64,000 nt of DNA from Flavobacterium rhamnosiphilum (GTDB lineage Bacteria > Bacteroidota > Bacteroidia > Flavobacteriales > Flavobacteriaceae): NCBI RefSeq assembly GCF_004349195.1, contig NZ_SMLG01000002.1, forward strand, positions 248,001 through 312,000, given 5' to 3'. Position 1 is the stretch's first letter. Every line of letters starts with the position of its first letter. Positions 16,095 to 25,045 of the stretch are shown piece by piece. Made by a program: the position numbers and the translations under genes. The notes under the pieces are model-generated. The model was given only the letters and a program-made list of their open reading frames with translations, was not told the DNA's origin and made no database searches.

Positions 16095-16610
16095 ATGAGA
16101 AAAAGTTTAAATTTTATTAAATCCACAATTGTGTCTGTCACAGTAACAACACTATTATTGGTATTGGTTAGTTGTAATACTTCCCAAAAAGAGAAAGAAA
16201 CCACATTTGACAAAATCGCTGCCAAGGAAGCGATTGCAAAAGAAAACAAGATTTTTACTGACGCATTTAATAAAGGGGACTCGATAGGAGCCGCCATGAC
16301 TTATGCTACTGATGCCAAATTCATGCCTTCGAATCAGAAAGCGGTATCCGGAAGAAAAAACATCCAAACAACAATAGCAGGATATATTAAAGCCGGGGAG
16401 ATTAATTTAAGTATAAAACCCGTAGAAGTTTGGGGCGACGAAATGATGCTGACCGTGGAAGAAGAATGGTCTATGACCGATAAAGACGGAAAAGAAGTCG
16501 ACCGTGGAAAGGCATTGGAATTATGGAAAATGGAAGATGGAAAATGGAAACTTTTCCGTGATTGTTTTAATTCTGATTTGCCTTGTATGCCTCCTCCTCC
16601 ATCCAAATAG
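16095..16610 (+). CDS. NTF2/SnoaL-like (DUF4440-type) lipoprotein
   Basis: A 171-residue lipoprotein with lipobox VVSC-like LVSC (Cys27). Residues about 45-165 have the NTF2-like pattern of DUF4440/SnoaL proteins: AIAKENKIFTDAFNKGDS, GAAMTYATDAKFMPSN, a YIKAG helix, and the closing ALELWKMEDGKWKLFRDCF. The family includes ketosteroid-isomerase-like enzymes and proteins of unknown role; here it should sit in the periplasm or outer membrane. A second member of the same superfamily is at 38379-38864. Confidence 0.82.
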   Translation: MRKSLNFIKSTIVSVTVTTLLLVLVSCNTSQKEKETTFDKIAAKEAIAKENKIFTDAFNKGDSIGAAMTYATDAKFMPSNQKAVSGRKNIQTTIAGYIKAGEINLSIKPVEVWGDEMMLTVEEEWSMTDKDGKEVDRGKALELWKMEDGKWKLFRDCFNSDLPCMPPPPSK

Positions 16611-16657
16611 AGAATTCGGTTTTGGATTATTAGATATGAATCGGATCGATTACAAAC

Positions 16658-16687
16658 AACCTGCAAGCATAAAGTTGCAGGTTTTTT
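16658..16687 (+). terminator. Terminator after the SnoaL-like lipoprotein
   Basis: AACCTGCAA and TTGCAGGTT form a 9-bp stem with an 8-base loop followed by a T-run. It is closely similar to the htpG terminator. Confidence 0.85.
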
Positions 16688-16719
16688 TGTACATTAGCTA
16701 CAATAAAAATTAAAAAAAC

Positions 16720-17235
16720 ATGAAAAAAAGAATTATTTTAGTTTGTTTATTTATGAGTTTAGCCGATATTTATGGACAAGATTATCAAAAAAGTAATGTA
16801 GTATCAGAAGGGCAGCAAGCACCAAACTTTACCATAAAATTAGAAAAAGGAAAAACAATTAATCTTGCTAGCTTAAAAGGAAAAGTCGTTTTACTAAATT
16901 TTTTCGCAACTTGGTGCGGTCCTTGTATGGTCGAAATGCCAATTTTGCAACAGGAAGTTTGGACCAAATACAAAGAAAATAAAAATTTTGCTTTAATGAG
17001 TTTCGGAAGAGGACATTCAGCGGAGGAAGTAAACCTATTTCGAGATAAAAAGAAATTTGATTTTCCTATTTATGCCGATAAAGACAAATCCGTTTATAAT
17101 TTATTTGCTACACAATATATCCCAAGGAATTACCTTATTGATAAAAACGGAATTATTGTATATACATCTATTGGATACTCTCCTGAAGAATTTGAAAAAA
17201 TGAAAGAAAAAATCAATGAATTGCTAAAGAATTAA
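16720..17235 (+). CDS. TlpA-like exported thioredoxin-fold protein
   Basis: A 171-residue protein with a signal peptide (1-20, ending DIYGQ) and an AhpC/TSA-Redoxin thioredoxin fold beginning GQQAPNFTIKLEKGKTINLASLKGK. The redox motif is FFATWCGPC with Cys66 and Cys69, and the cis-Pro region reads YIPRNYLIDKNG. It should act as a periplasmic thiol-disulfide reductase, as in cytochrome maturation or protection of exported thiols. It is not in an obvious operon. Confidence 0.9.
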   Translation: MKKRIILVCLFMSLADIYGQDYQKSNVVSEGQQAPNFTIKLEKGKTINLASLKGKVVLLNFFATWCGPCMVEMPILQQEVWTKYKENKNFALMSFGRGHSAEEVNLFRDKKKFDFPIYADKDKSVYNLFATQYIPRNYLIDKNGIIVYTSIGYSPEEFEKMKEKINELLKN

Positions 17236-17277
17236 TGTAGATTTTTCAATTTTGTCTAGTCCTAAAAAAACAATCTG

Positions 17278-19383
17278 TTATTGATTTAAAAGGCCTCCCT
17301 CTTCTTTTTTCTCTTTATTTAATAAATTAGGATCTTCTTTAGCCAGTTTGTTTTTGGTCGGGATTTTGTAATTTATACTAAACCCAAATCGACGTGTATC
17401 GTTTTTATTAGCCAATAACAACGGCGTATTATAAGAGCTGAAAACAAATCGATTTGAATTGAGCACATCATCTGCACTTATGGAAACCGATAATTGATCC
17501 TTGAAAAACTTTTTAGAAAACGTTAAGTCCAAAGTGTTATTAAAAGGCTTCTCTGCAATAAAATAAAAATAATTTCCCTTAGACATGATATAATTAAAGT
17601 TGGCTACAAACTTGATGTCTTTTGGCAACAGAATTTGAGACATCAAATTAAACATCCAAAAACCATTGGTCGTAATTTCCGGGATTTGATGAAACTGATA
17701 GGCAGTATACACATACAAAAAGTTCATCTTATCCGGATTAACATTCATCTTCATGGTTTCTTTGAGTCCTTTTGTAAACAACATATACGGAATAGGCATT
17801 CCCACATTAAAGTTGTGGATTTTAATTTGCGGGACATTTACACTTGTATTTACAACAACGTCATCTGTAAGCAATACTCTGTTGATTACCTGATTTTTGG
17901 CAGAGCTAACATTATATCCGATGAAAGCGTAATCAAAAGCACTTAATTTTGCTTCGTAATTATCGAAAATGGTAGGTTGCAAATTAGGATTTCCAGCGTA
18001 ATCCACATTTGGATTTTGATAATTAGTGTTGTTTGGATTTAAAGCGGAAGTACTTGGTAAACTGATTTTCTTGTTGTAATTGACATTAAAATGAACGGAA
18101 TTACTGAAATTATATTGGGCACTCGCATTTGGAAAAAAGCGAAACTGTTTGAATGGAATTAAATTGGCTGTGTTGGTTTTACCGGTAATATTATAGTCCT
18201 CGGCTCTACCGCCAAGAACAAAATTGAACTTATCAAATTTAGATTGTAATTCTCCATAGGCTGCTGCCGTTTTTCGTTGATAATCCAGATTGACAATTTC
18301 CTTATTTTGGGTTTCAAAAAGAAGCGCTTCATACAAACCTCCAAAACTTATTTTCCCTTCATCTGAAAATGCAATGGGTTGAGAATAATCAAATTTAGCG
18401 TTATAAAATCGTTGCGTTGAAGCATTATCTAATATTGCAACATTATCAGTTCTTGAATTGAGTGTGAAATCATTTTGATTGCTGTTATAATTCAGTCTAA
18501 AATCCAATTTTTTAGCTTTATTCTCGAACTTCTTTTGGAAAGTAACGACAAAATCCTGACGCAAAGCATCCGTAAAGGAATCATCATTGGTACTAAATCC
18601 AGGGCCATTTCCTAATGTATTACTATTATTGTTGCTGTAATTTACATCGTAATTAAATAATAATCGGTCGTTGCCAATATCAAAAGTCACTGCTGATTTC
18701 ACGAAATTAGTTCGCCCGATACGATCTGCATTGGTAGCAGAAAGTAAAGAGGTCGTATTATTCTCTTTTTTGGTCAATGAAGTCCACACCGCAGTTTCTC
18801 TGTAATTCTGTCCAACATTCAATTGCCATCCAAAATATTTATTCTTAGCACTCAATAACAAACTATTATTGATTCTCCATCGCAAATGGTCATAACTCGT
18901 AAAATTAGTACTGTTCGTGTACGTCGCGCTTAAATAATTCTTGGCATTTTTATTGGTGATAATATTCATAATTGCACCACCCGAAGTAGCAGGAAACTCA
19001 GCACCTGGTTGTGTTATGATTTCAATTTTTTCAATAGCATTTGCAGGCATTCCTTCCAAAAAAGAATTTAACTCGTTAGAAGTAATATTCAACGGTCTTC
19101 CATCCATAAAAACATCTAACTGCTTGCCTTGATACAACATCCCAGCAACATCAGAAGCGATAAGTCCGGGTAGTTTTTTAATCCCTTCTAGTACAGATCC
19201 GGAATTCAAACTGGGCTGGTCAGAAAAATCAAATATGGTTCTATCGGCTTTTTGTTCTATTGCTTTTTTAGTTTTTACAATCGCAACTTCATTCAATTCC
19301 ACTGCTTTATTGGGTGTTTCTTGAGCCGTGATTGTAAATACCGCCCCTAAAAACAGCATGCTCAGTAAATGATTTTTTTTCAT
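17278..19383 (-). CDS. TonB-dependent receptor / outer-membrane beta-barrel protein
   Basis: About 701 residues from the ATG at 19383; an upstream in-frame Met adds 14 residues, but MKKNHLLSMLFLGAVFTITAQ is a complete signal peptide, so 19383 is preferred. A plug-like region follows (NSGSVLEGIKKLPGLIA, VFMDGRPLNITSNELNSFLEGMPA, IEKIEIITQPGAEF and SGGAIMNIIT), then long barrel sequence ending in a low-complexity tail. There is no N-terminal carboxypeptidase-like domain and no SusD partner. It matches the outer-membrane beta-barrel family of TonB-dependent receptors; its substrate is unknown. Confidence 0.9.
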   Translation of the reverse strand: MKKNHLLSMLFLGAVFTITAQETPNKAVELNEVAIVKTKKAIEQKADRTIFDFSDQPSLNSGSVLEGIKKLPGLIASDVAGMLYQGKQLDVFMDGRPLNITSNELNSFLEGMPANAIEKIEIITQPGAEFPATSGGAIMNIITNKNAKNYLSATYTNSTNFTSYDHLRWRINNSLLLSAKNKYFGWQLNVGQNYRETAVWTSLTKKENNTTSLLSATNADRIGRTNFVKSAVTFDIGNDRLLFNYDVNYSNNNSNTLGNGPGFSTNDDSFTDALRQDFVVTFQKKFENKAKKLDFRLNYNSNQNDFTLNSRTDNVAILDNASTQRFYNAKFDYSQPIAFSDEGKISFGGLYEALLFETQNKEIVNLDYQRKTAAAYGELQSKFDKFNFVLGGRAEDYNITGKTNTANLIPFKQFRFFPNASAQYNFSNSVHFNVNYNKKISLPSTSALNPNNTNYQNPNVDYAGNPNLQPTIFDNYEAKLSAFDYAFIGYNVSSAKNQVINRVLLTDDVVVNTSVNVPQIKIHNFNVGMPIPYMLFTKGLKETMKMNVNPDKMNFLYVYTAYQFHQIPEITTNGFWMFNLMSQILLPKDIKFVANFNYIMSKGNYFYFIAEKPFNNTLDLTFSKKFFKDQLSVSISADDVLNSNRFVFSSYNTPLLLANKNDTRRFGFSINYKIPTKNKLAKEDPNLLNKEKKEEGGLLNQ

Positions 19384-19515
19384 TGTTTCCATTTGTGTTA
19401 TCCATTTAGTCTTGCTATGAAACAAAACGTTACTGGAAATGAAAATAATTTTCTAAAGCAGCTCTTCTAAAAGATTTATTTCTATTCAGAATAACGCCCC
19501 ATTGAAACTCGTTTA

Positions 19516-19776
19516 TTGGAAATCAAAAACCTAAATTTACGGTTGATACTGATTCGCTATATGCAAATTGCAGGCGTTTTAAGTCTGTTTTTATCCGTTT
19601 TTGCGCTGCTTTTATTGTTCTTGGAACAGCAAACGGCTGGGATTTATCTTTTGGGATTAAGTGTATTTAGTTTACCGGTTTCGTTAGGATTATCATTTTA
19701 GGAAATTAGTATTTCCGTAAATGCATTGCGATTGCATTTGAGTGATTTAGTTGTTAAAGAATCAAAACAGAATTAA
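19516..19776 (+). pseudogene. Small two-helix membrane protein gene interrupted by an in-frame TAG
   Basis: A frame opening at a TTG at 19516 encodes 61 residues with two hydrophobic helices (MQIAGVLSLFLSVFALLLLF and a GIYLLGLSVFSLPVSLGL stretch) and stops at TAG (19699-19701). The same frame then continues for 24 well-formed codons (EISISVNALRLHLSDLVVKE and on) to TAA at 19774. The join LGLSF-stop-EISISVNAL reads as one protein, so a single substitution probably made the stop. There is also no ATG at the front, so the start may be decayed or non-ATG. Confidence 0.55.
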
Positions 19777-19827
19777 TGTCTCAAATATTAACTCCTAATT
19801 TATAACTCATAACTAAGAACTAAACCT

Positions 19828-19835
19828 TACCTTTG
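19828..19835 (+). promoter_or_regulatory. Bacteroidota -7 element for the DMT permease
   Basis: TACCTTTG matches the TAnnTTTG consensus and lies 23 bp upstream of the ATG at 19859. It supports the ATG rather than the TTG at 19850 as start. Confidence 0.6.
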
Positions 19836-19858
19836 CCCGCTTTTTAAAATTGAAAAAA

Positions 19859-20755
19859 ATGATAAAGAATAGTGTATTAAAAGGAGTTTTCTTAGTAGGT
19901 ATAGGCGCAACGAGTTATGGAATGCTGGCTACTTTTGTAAAAATAGCCTACGGCGAAGGGTTCACCACACCCGAAGTTACCATTGCTCAATTTGCATATG
20001 GAATCCTGGGAATGCTGCTTATTAATACCTTTCAAAAAGCTAAAAAAGGGAATGACGTTGTAAAAGCTTCCAAGAAAAACATTACTCAGTTAATGCTTGC
20101 CGGAACTTCTCTGGGAATGACGAGTATTTTTTATTATTTGGCGGTCAAATACATTCCTGTTTCCATTGCTATCGTTTTACTGATGCAAACCGTTTGGATG
20201 GGCGTTTTATTCGAAATGATTTTAGAAAAGAAAAGACCTTCCACTCAAAAAATAGTTTCCGTAGTCATTGTATTAATTGGAACCGCACTTGCCACAAATC
20301 TTATTCAAAGCAAAGTAGAATTAGACTGGCGCGGTATCGTTTTAGGGCTTTTATCTGCGACTTCCTTCACCACAACTATGTTTACCGCTAATCGTGTGGC
20401 AACGCACATTTCCTCAGCACAACGCAGTTTGTTTATGCTTCTTGGTGGTGCAGTTATTGTCACTGGATTTGCAATTGCGACACAAACCACCCCTTTCAAT
20501 TTTGACATTTTCATGAAATGGGGAATAATACTGGCTCTTTTTGGGACTATAATTCCGCCTTTATTGTTCAATGCCGGTTTTCCGCTTACAGGGATTGGGT
20601 TAGGAAGTATTGTTTCTGCACTGGAACTTCCCGTATCAGTACTGATGGCGTATTTTCTTTTGAGTGAAAACGTGACTCTAATCCAATGGTTTGGAATTGT
20701 TTTAATTATTCTGGCGATTGTGATTATGAATGTAAACTTTAAGAAGACTACCTAG
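19859..20755 (+). CDS. EamA/DMT-family transporter
   Basis: About 298 residues from ATG 19859 (a TTG three codons earlier is also in frame). There are ten predicted membrane helices in two EamA repeats, the first with VAIVLLMQTVWMGVLFEMILEKKRPS and the second with LELPVSVLMAYFLLSENVTLIQWFGIVLI, both showing the typical PxxxxxxxxxLxE pattern near their ends. The family exports or imports small metabolites, such as amino acids or nucleotide precursors, in the inner membrane; the substrate is not predictable here. Confidence 0.9.
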   Translation: MIKNSVLKGVFLVGIGATSYGMLATFVKIAYGEGFTTPEVTIAQFAYGILGMLLINTFQKAKKGNDVVKASKKNITQLMLAGTSLGMTSIFYYLAVKYIPVSIAIVLLMQTVWMGVLFEMILEKKRPSTQKIVSVVIVLIGTALATNLIQSKVELDWRGIVLGLLSATSFTTTMFTANRVATHISSAQRSLFMLLGGAVIVTGFAIATQTTPFNFDIFMKWGIILALFGTIIPPLLFNAGFPLTGIGLGSIVSALELPVSVLMAYFLLSENVTLIQWFGIVLIILAIVIMNVNFKKTT

Positions 20756-20838
20756 ATTTCCATCTAAAGATAAAATTATCCATACAATAGCGTTAATCCT
20801 GTTAAAATTTTTATAAATTCGTAACAAACATTCTTGTT

Positions 20839-21204
20839 ATGAATTTACCTTGGCATTTATATGTAATGGCTTTTGTTTTCCTAGTAGCAGGAATTAATCA
20901 TTTCAGAAACCCTCGTCTTTATTTAAAAATCATCCCTCCTTATTTCCCGAATCCAAAATTATTAAACTACATCAGTGGTTTAGCTGAAATAATTTTAGGT
21001 ATCGCGCTCTGCATTCCTTTACTTTCAAACTATGCTGCTTGGGGAATTATAGCCTTATTGATTGCCATTTTTCCAACGCATCTCTATATGTATTTTGACG
21101 AGAAAGCAAGAATGGGCTTGCCTAAATGGGTTTTACTGCTTCGAATGCCTTTACAATTATTTTTAATGTACTGGGCTTTTCAATACACATTATTCAACAA
21201 TTAA
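20839..21204 (+). CDS. DoxX-like four-helix membrane protein
   Basis: A 121-residue inner-membrane protein with four predicted helices. The opening [25 protein letters not shown] and the following [16 protein letters not shown] and [15 protein letters not shown] are typical of small DoxX-related proteins. Roles in this family are poorly defined. It lies 16 bp upstream of aqpZ and may be co-transcribed with it. Confidence 0.85.
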   Translation: MNLPWHLYVMAFVFLVAGINHFRNPRLYLKIIPPYFPNPKLLNYISGLAEIILGIALCIPLLSNYAAWGIIALLIAIFPTHLYMYFDEKARMGLPKWVLLLRMPLQLFLMYWAFQYTLFNN

Positions 21205-21220
21205 CTTTAAATTATCTATT

Positions 21221-21928
21221 ATGAAAAAACTATTTGCAGAATTTTTTGGAACGTATTGGTTGGTATTTGGCGGTTGTGGCAGCGCACTTTTTGCTGCTGG
21301 AATTCCTGATTTAGGAATTGGATTTGCGGGAGTTTCGCTGGCTTTTGGTTTAACAGTTTTGACCATGGCGTATGCCGTAGGCCATATTTCAGGAGGTCAT
21401 TTTAATCCCGCTGTTTCTTTCGGATTATGGGCAGGCGGTAGATTCTCTGCCAAAGAATTAGTCCCCTACATCATTGCGCAATGTGTTGGCGCCATTGCCG
21501 CAGCCGGAACTTTATACACAATCGCTTCCGGGAAAGCAGGTTTTATGATAGACAATACTAAAGCGGGTGCTTTTGCTTCCAATGGATTTGGTACTTTATC
21601 TCCGGACGGTTATTCGATGCAAGCGGCTTTTATAGCTGAATTTGTGTTGACTTTATTTTTCGTATTGGTTATCCTTGGTGCAACCGATAAGTTTGCCAAC
21701 GGAAAATTCGCAGGGATTGCCATCGGTTTTGCCCTAACCTTAATTCACTTAATCAGTATTCCCATCACCAATACTTCCGTAAATCCGGCAAGATCATTGT
21801 CACAGGCATTATTTGTAGGTGGCGAGCCTTTATCCCAAGTATGGCTGTTTTGGCTTGCGCCAATTCTGGGAGCCATTGTGGCGGGATTTATATATAAAAA
21901 TCTGTTACAGGATACTTCAGAAGCATAA
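21221..21928 (+). CDS. aqpZ: Aquaporin Z
   Basis: A 235-residue water channel with six helices and two NPA loops: Asn62-Pro-Ala in GHFNPAVS and Asn188-Pro-Ala in SVNPARS. The selectivity-filter residues Phe42, His176, Thr185 and Arg191 keep the same spacing as in E. coli AqpZ, which favours water over glycerol. Aquaporins are inner-membrane proteins. The gene ends at a long perfect hairpin. Confidence 0.96.
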   Translation: MKKLFAEFFGTYWLVFGGCGSALFAAGIPDLGIGFAGVSLAFGLTVLTMAYAVGHISGGHFNPAVSFGLWAGGRFSAKELVPYIIAQCVGAIAAAGTLYTIASGKAGFMIDNTKAGAFASNGFGTLSPDGYSMQAAFIAEFVLTLFFVLVILGATDKFANGKFAGIAIGFALTLIHLISIPITNTSVNPARSLSQALFVGGEPLSQVWLFWLAPILGAIVAGFIYKNLLQDTSEA

Positions 21929-21945
21929 CCCGAATAATTTATTCT

Positions 21946-21985
21946 AAAGAGAAAAATGTAGCTTCAACGTTACATTTTTCTCTTT
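21946..21985 (+). terminator. aqpZ terminator
   Basis: AAAGAGAAAAATGTA and TACATTTTTCTCTTT form a perfect 15-bp stem with a 10-base loop. The downstream arm merges into TATTTTTG (21985-21992), a match to the -7 consensus only 4 bp before the next start codon. Confidence 0.8.
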
Positions 21986-21992
21986 ATTTTTG
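21985..21992 (+). promoter_or_regulatory. Possible -7 element directly before the AlkB-like gene
   Basis: TATTTTTG fits TAnnTTTG and lies immediately upstream of the ATG at 21997, so a transcript from it would start at or just inside the coding sequence. It may instead be a chance match within the terminator tail. Confidence 0.35.
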
Positions 21993-21996
21993 TAAA

Positions 21997-22599
21997 ATGA
22001 ATTCACTTTTTCAATCGGAACCGATACATCTTAATTTACTTGATGCGGAAATCATTTATTATCCTGCTTTTTTTGATAAAAAGGAAGCTGATGCCATTTA
22101 TAATGAATTAGTGAATACTATTCCATGGCAACAGGACGAAATTACAGTATTTGGCAAAAAGCATTTACAACCCCGATTGACGGCTTTATTTGGAAATGAA
22201 GGAAAGCCCTACTCTTATTCGAATATAAAAATGCAAACGCATCCTTGGAATTTGCTTTTGCAAAAGTTAAAAACGAAAATCGAAAATGTCTCCGATGACA
22301 ATTTCACAACCGTTTTACTCAACTACTATCGCGACGGAAAAGACAGTAACGGCTGGCACGCCGATAACGAAAAAGAATTAGGAATAAACCCAATAATTGC
22401 TTCTGTAAGTTTTGGTGCGGAACGTACGTTTCAACTAAAACATAATCTCTACAAAGACCAGAAAAAAAGTATCGTTTTGGAACACGGCAGTTTATTACTG
22501 ATGAAAGGAACAACGCAGCATTACTGGAAACACCAAATCCCAAAAACCGCAAAACCCATTGGCCCCAGAATAAATGGTACCTTTCGAGTAATCAAATAA
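21997..22599 (+). CDS. AlkB-like 2-oxoglutarate/Fe(II) dioxygenase
   Basis: A 200-residue protein with the AlkB catalytic set: LLNYYRDGKDSNGWHAD carries the iron ligands His121 and Asp123, His179 lies in YWKHQIPK, and Arg191 and Arg197 in GPRINGTFR bind 2-oxoglutarate. The NYYxDGxxxxxWHxD pattern is that of AlkB proteins that oxidatively remove alkyl groups from DNA or RNA bases. It is transcribed with the same orientation as aqpZ but separated by a terminator. Confidence 0.93.
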   Translation: MNSLFQSEPIHLNLLDAEIIYYPAFFDKKEADAIYNELVNTIPWQQDEITVFGKKHLQPRLTALFGNEGKPYSYSNIKMQTHPWNLLLQKLKTKIENVSDDNFTTVLLNYYRDGKDSNGWHADNEKELGINPIIASVSFGAERTFQLKHNLYKDQKKSIVLEHGSLLLMKGTTQHYWKHQIPKTAKPIGPRINGTFRVIK

Positions 22600-22644
22600 T
22601 TATTTTCAATAAAAATCATTAAATTTGGAATAAATACTCCAATT

Positions 22645-23472
22645 ATGAATGATATTATTGCTTATTTTTCTACAATTCCATCTTCACACAGAAGCTTAAT
22701 TCTTGTTGGGGGAATCACTTTTTTTTGGTTGATAGAAAATGCTTTTCCGCTTTTTAACTTCACGTACAAAAAATGGCATCATGCGGGTATTAATATCTTT
22801 ATGACTTTCACCACTATTGTAATCAATTTTTGTTTGGCGTTTATTTTATTAAAATCAGCCGATTGGACTATTGCTGCTAATTTTGGAATTTTACAATGGC
22901 TGCCTGAAATGCCTTTGTGGCTTTATGCGCTTATCGGATTGCTTTTACTGGATTTAATTGGCGCTTATCTGGTACATTTAGTAGAACACAAAACTAAATT
23001 TTTATGGCGTTTCCATCTCATTCATCATACCGATACTTGGATTGACACCACATCAGCAAACAGGCATCATCCCGGAGAAAGTGTCATCCGGTTTACCTTT
23101 ACAACACTGGGCGTTTTAATCGTAGGAAGTCCCATGTGGATGGTTTTCCTTTACCAAACATTATCCGTTGTGGCGACTCAATTCAATCACGCTAACATTT
23201 CATTACCTAAAAAACTAGATACTATTTTGAGTTATTTTATCGTTTCTCCTGATATGCATAAAGTTCACCATCACTATGTTTTACCGTATACTGATAGTAA
23301 TTATGGAAATATATTTTCTATTTGGGACCGGCTTTTTGGAACCTTTATGACGCTTCCAAAAGAAGAAATCATCTACGGTATCGACACACACCCGAAACCT
23401 GAAGAGCACAATGAATTAAAAAATTTATTAAAAATCCCCTTTCAAAAACAACCATTGAAGGAAAATAGTTAA
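22645..23472 (+). CDS. Sterol desaturase / fatty-acid hydroxylase family membrane protein
   Basis: A 275-residue membrane protein with about five helices and the His-box set of the di-iron hydroxylase family: LVEHKTKFLWRFHLIHH, SANRHHPGES and DMHKVHHHY. These enzymes hydroxylate or desaturate lipid chains. Substrate unknown. It follows the AlkB-like gene by 45 bp on the same strand. Confidence 0.9.
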   Translation: MNDIIAYFSTIPSSHRSLILVGGITFFWLIENAFPLFNFTYKKWHHAGINIFMTFTTIVINFCLAFILLKSADWTIAANFGILQWLPEMPLWLYALIGLLLLDLIGAYLVHLVEHKTKFLWRFHLIHHTDTWIDTTSANRHHPGESVIRFTFTTLGVLIVGSPMWMVFLYQTLSVVATQFNHANISLPKKLDTILSYFIVSPDMHKVHHHYVLPYTDSNYGNIFSIWDRLFGTFMTLPKEEIIYGIDTHPKPEEHNELKNLLKIPFQKQPLKENS

Positions 23473-23590
23473 AAAGTATAAAAAAAATGATCTTTTGAGA
23501 AAAAGTAATTATTTTTTTTCTTAATATTGAATGAAATTAGAAATGCCATTTATTAATCATTAACAACTTATTTGAATTAATTTTCACGTG

Positions 23591-23869
23591 ATGAAAAAGA
23601 GTAACCGTAAAGAATTGAACTGGGAGCAAACAGAAAAACTTGTTACATTGGCTTTAGAAGAAAAAAATCCTTTTGAAATCATAAAAAAAGAATTTGGTTT
23701 AGCAGAAAAAGAAGTTCTGGAGATTATGAAAAAGAAGCTGCCGGCAGAAAAATTTGAAATGTGGAAAAAGAAAGCTACTGCAAATAAACCAAAACCAAAA
23801 CCCGTTAAAATAGATGATTTTGATGAAGATTTGGATGGAAAATATTACATAAAAAACAAATTAGACTAA
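23591..23869 (+). CDS. DUF2805 (TIGR03643) family small protein
   Basis: A 92-residue basic protein beginning MKKSNRKELNWEQTEKLVTLALEEKNPF. The pattern W.Q.EKL..LALEEK.PFE.IKKEFGL.E.EVLEIMKKKLP....MWKKK matches the DUF2805/TIGR03643 family of unknown function, which looks like a small helix-turn-helix-type fold. A GTG just before the ATG is in frame but the ATG is preferred. It is followed by a terminator. Confidence 0.85.
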   Translation: MKKSNRKELNWEQTEKLVTLALEEKNPFEIIKKEFGLAEKEVLEIMKKKLPAEKFEMWKKKATANKPKPKPVKIDDFDEDLDGKYYIKNKLD

Positions 23870-23875
23870 AAATAA

Positions 23876-23902
23876 AACTCCTGAAATTCGGGAGTTTTTT
23901 TG
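23876..23902 (+). terminator. Terminator of the DUF2805 gene
   Basis: AACTCC and GGAGTT close a short hairpin containing TGAAATTC, followed by a run of seven T. It is 7 bp after the stop codon. Confidence 0.8.
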
Positions 23903-23958
23903 TTAGGTACCCGAACGAAAAACCTGCAATTATACCACAAGGTTTTTAGCGTAGATAC

Positions 23959-24013
23959 TAAACAATATTAATTTTTAAATAAATATTATTAATTGTAAAT
24001 TAAATATTGTTTA
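23959..24013. promoter_or_regulatory. Inverted repeat upstream of the DUF2089 regulator
   Basis: TAAACAATATT (23959-23969) and AATATTGTTTA (24003-24013) are perfect 11-bp inverted arms, with further AATATT-like repeats between them. The right arm ends 26 bp before the DUF2089 start codon, a position suited to autoregulation by the encoded protein. Confidence 0.5.
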
Positions 24014-24039
24014 ACTTCGCATAATGTAAATCCAATATT

Positions 24040-24318
24040 ATGCAACCCAAACTTCCTATACAATGTCCGAGTTGTGAAAACGCACTCTCGGTAACCCAGC
24101 TCAGCTGCGGGAATTGCTCAACTATAGTTTCCGGCAATTATTCCTTACCGCTATTGCTTCAAATCTCCGAAGAAGAGCAAAATTTCATCCTTCAATTTTT
24201 CCTGAGCAGCGGCAGCCTAAAAGAAATGGCTTCGCAAATGGGAAACAGTTACCCCACCGTGAGAAATAAGCTGGATGATATCATTCAAAAAATAAAAAAC
24301 CTCACCCCCTCCCCATAG
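24040..24318 (+). CDS. DUF2089 zinc-ribbon / helix-turn-helix regulator
   Basis: A 92-residue protein. Cys9, Cys12, Cys23 and Cys26 form a zinc ribbon (CPSCENALSVTQLSCGNC), and residues about 45-88 (ISEEEQNFILQFFLSSGSLKEMASQMGNSYPTVRNKLDDII) resemble a sigma-region-4-like helix-turn-helix. DUF2089 proteins commonly sit beside membrane-protein genes and are thought to regulate them. The last residues LTPSP and the stop appear to come from an intergenic repeat that begins in the coding sequence. It heads a probable operon with the next three genes. Confidence 0.85.
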   Translation: MQPKLPIQCPSCENALSVTQLSCGNCSTIVSGNYSLPLLLQISEEEQNFILQFFLSSGSLKEMASQMGNSYPTVRNKLDDIIQKIKNLTPSP

Positions 24319-24390
24319 CTATCGGGACCCTCTCTAGATCCCTTCGTTCCGATAGCTATCGGAACTCGGAATGACAGGGAGCCGAAGCTG
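24315..24390. repeat. REP-like palindromic repeat, overlapping the DUF2089 stop
   Basis: ATAGCTATCGGGACCC (from 24315) faces CCGATAGCTATCGG (24349-24362), and CCTTCGTTCC recurs as a flavobacterial repeat word. The TAG of ATAGCTATCG is the stop codon of the DUF2089 gene, so the repeat has fixed the C-terminus of that protein. Confidence 0.55.
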
Positions 24391-24461
24391 GATAAAAAAA
24401 TGGTTTTATTCACAAACCACAAAAACTCATAATCTTTAACTCATAACCTCTAATCTCATCG

Positions 24462-25043
24462 ATGAAAACTTTACTTTTTAATCCATTCGAAAAATATTCA
24501 GATAGAACCCTAATTGCTTTTGGCCTGTTGTTTAGCCTGATTGGCGGGTATTTGGGTTTCGTTTTCAATGCCCGCTTTGATGGAGTTATTGATTTGCATT
24601 TTGTGGAAAAAGTCAGCGTTTACCAACCTCTTTTTGACATTGCAATAGACATCTTCTGTTCCTCAATTTTATTATTTTCGGTTGGAAAACTGATCAACAA
24701 TAAGACACGATTTATTGATATTCTTTCAGTTAGTATGATTGCCAGAATTCCATTCTATTTTCTTTCCTTTTTTAATATCAATAATTTGATGTACAACATT
24801 TCAAAAAGAATATTATCAATGATTGCCCCAGAAAAAATCCACAATTTTGTCATAACGGATATACCTGTTCTTCTTGTCGTTTCAATGACCACAATTCTTT
24901 TTTTGATATGGCTCATCGTTTTACTTTACAACGGATTCAAAGTCGCCACTAATGCCAAAGAAACAAAACACACCCTGTTTTTTATTGGCGCATTGATTTT
25001 TGCTGAGATTCTTTCAAAAATTCTAATCATAACCCTTAATTAA
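24462..25043 (+). CDS. YIP1-like membrane protein
   Basis: A 193-residue protein with about five membrane helices, beginning MKTLLFNPFEKYSDRTLIAFGLLFSLIGGYLG. The layout of an NPFxxxxxxxR N-terminus followed by a bundle of helices with a long hydrophilic loop matches bacterial YIP1-family proteins that occur beside DUF2089 regulators. Function unknown. It is followed by the next gene with 2 bp between them. Confidence 0.72.
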   Translation: MKTLLFNPFEKYSDRTLIAFGLLFSLIGGYLGFVFNARFDGVIDLHFVEKVSVYQPLFDIAIDIFCSSILLFSVGKLINNKTRFIDILSVSMIARIPFYFLSFFNINNLMYNISKRILSMIAPEKIHNFVITDIPVLLVVSMTTILFLIWLIVLLYNGFKVATNAKETKHTLFFIGALIFAEILSKILIITLN

Positions 25044-25045
25044 TC

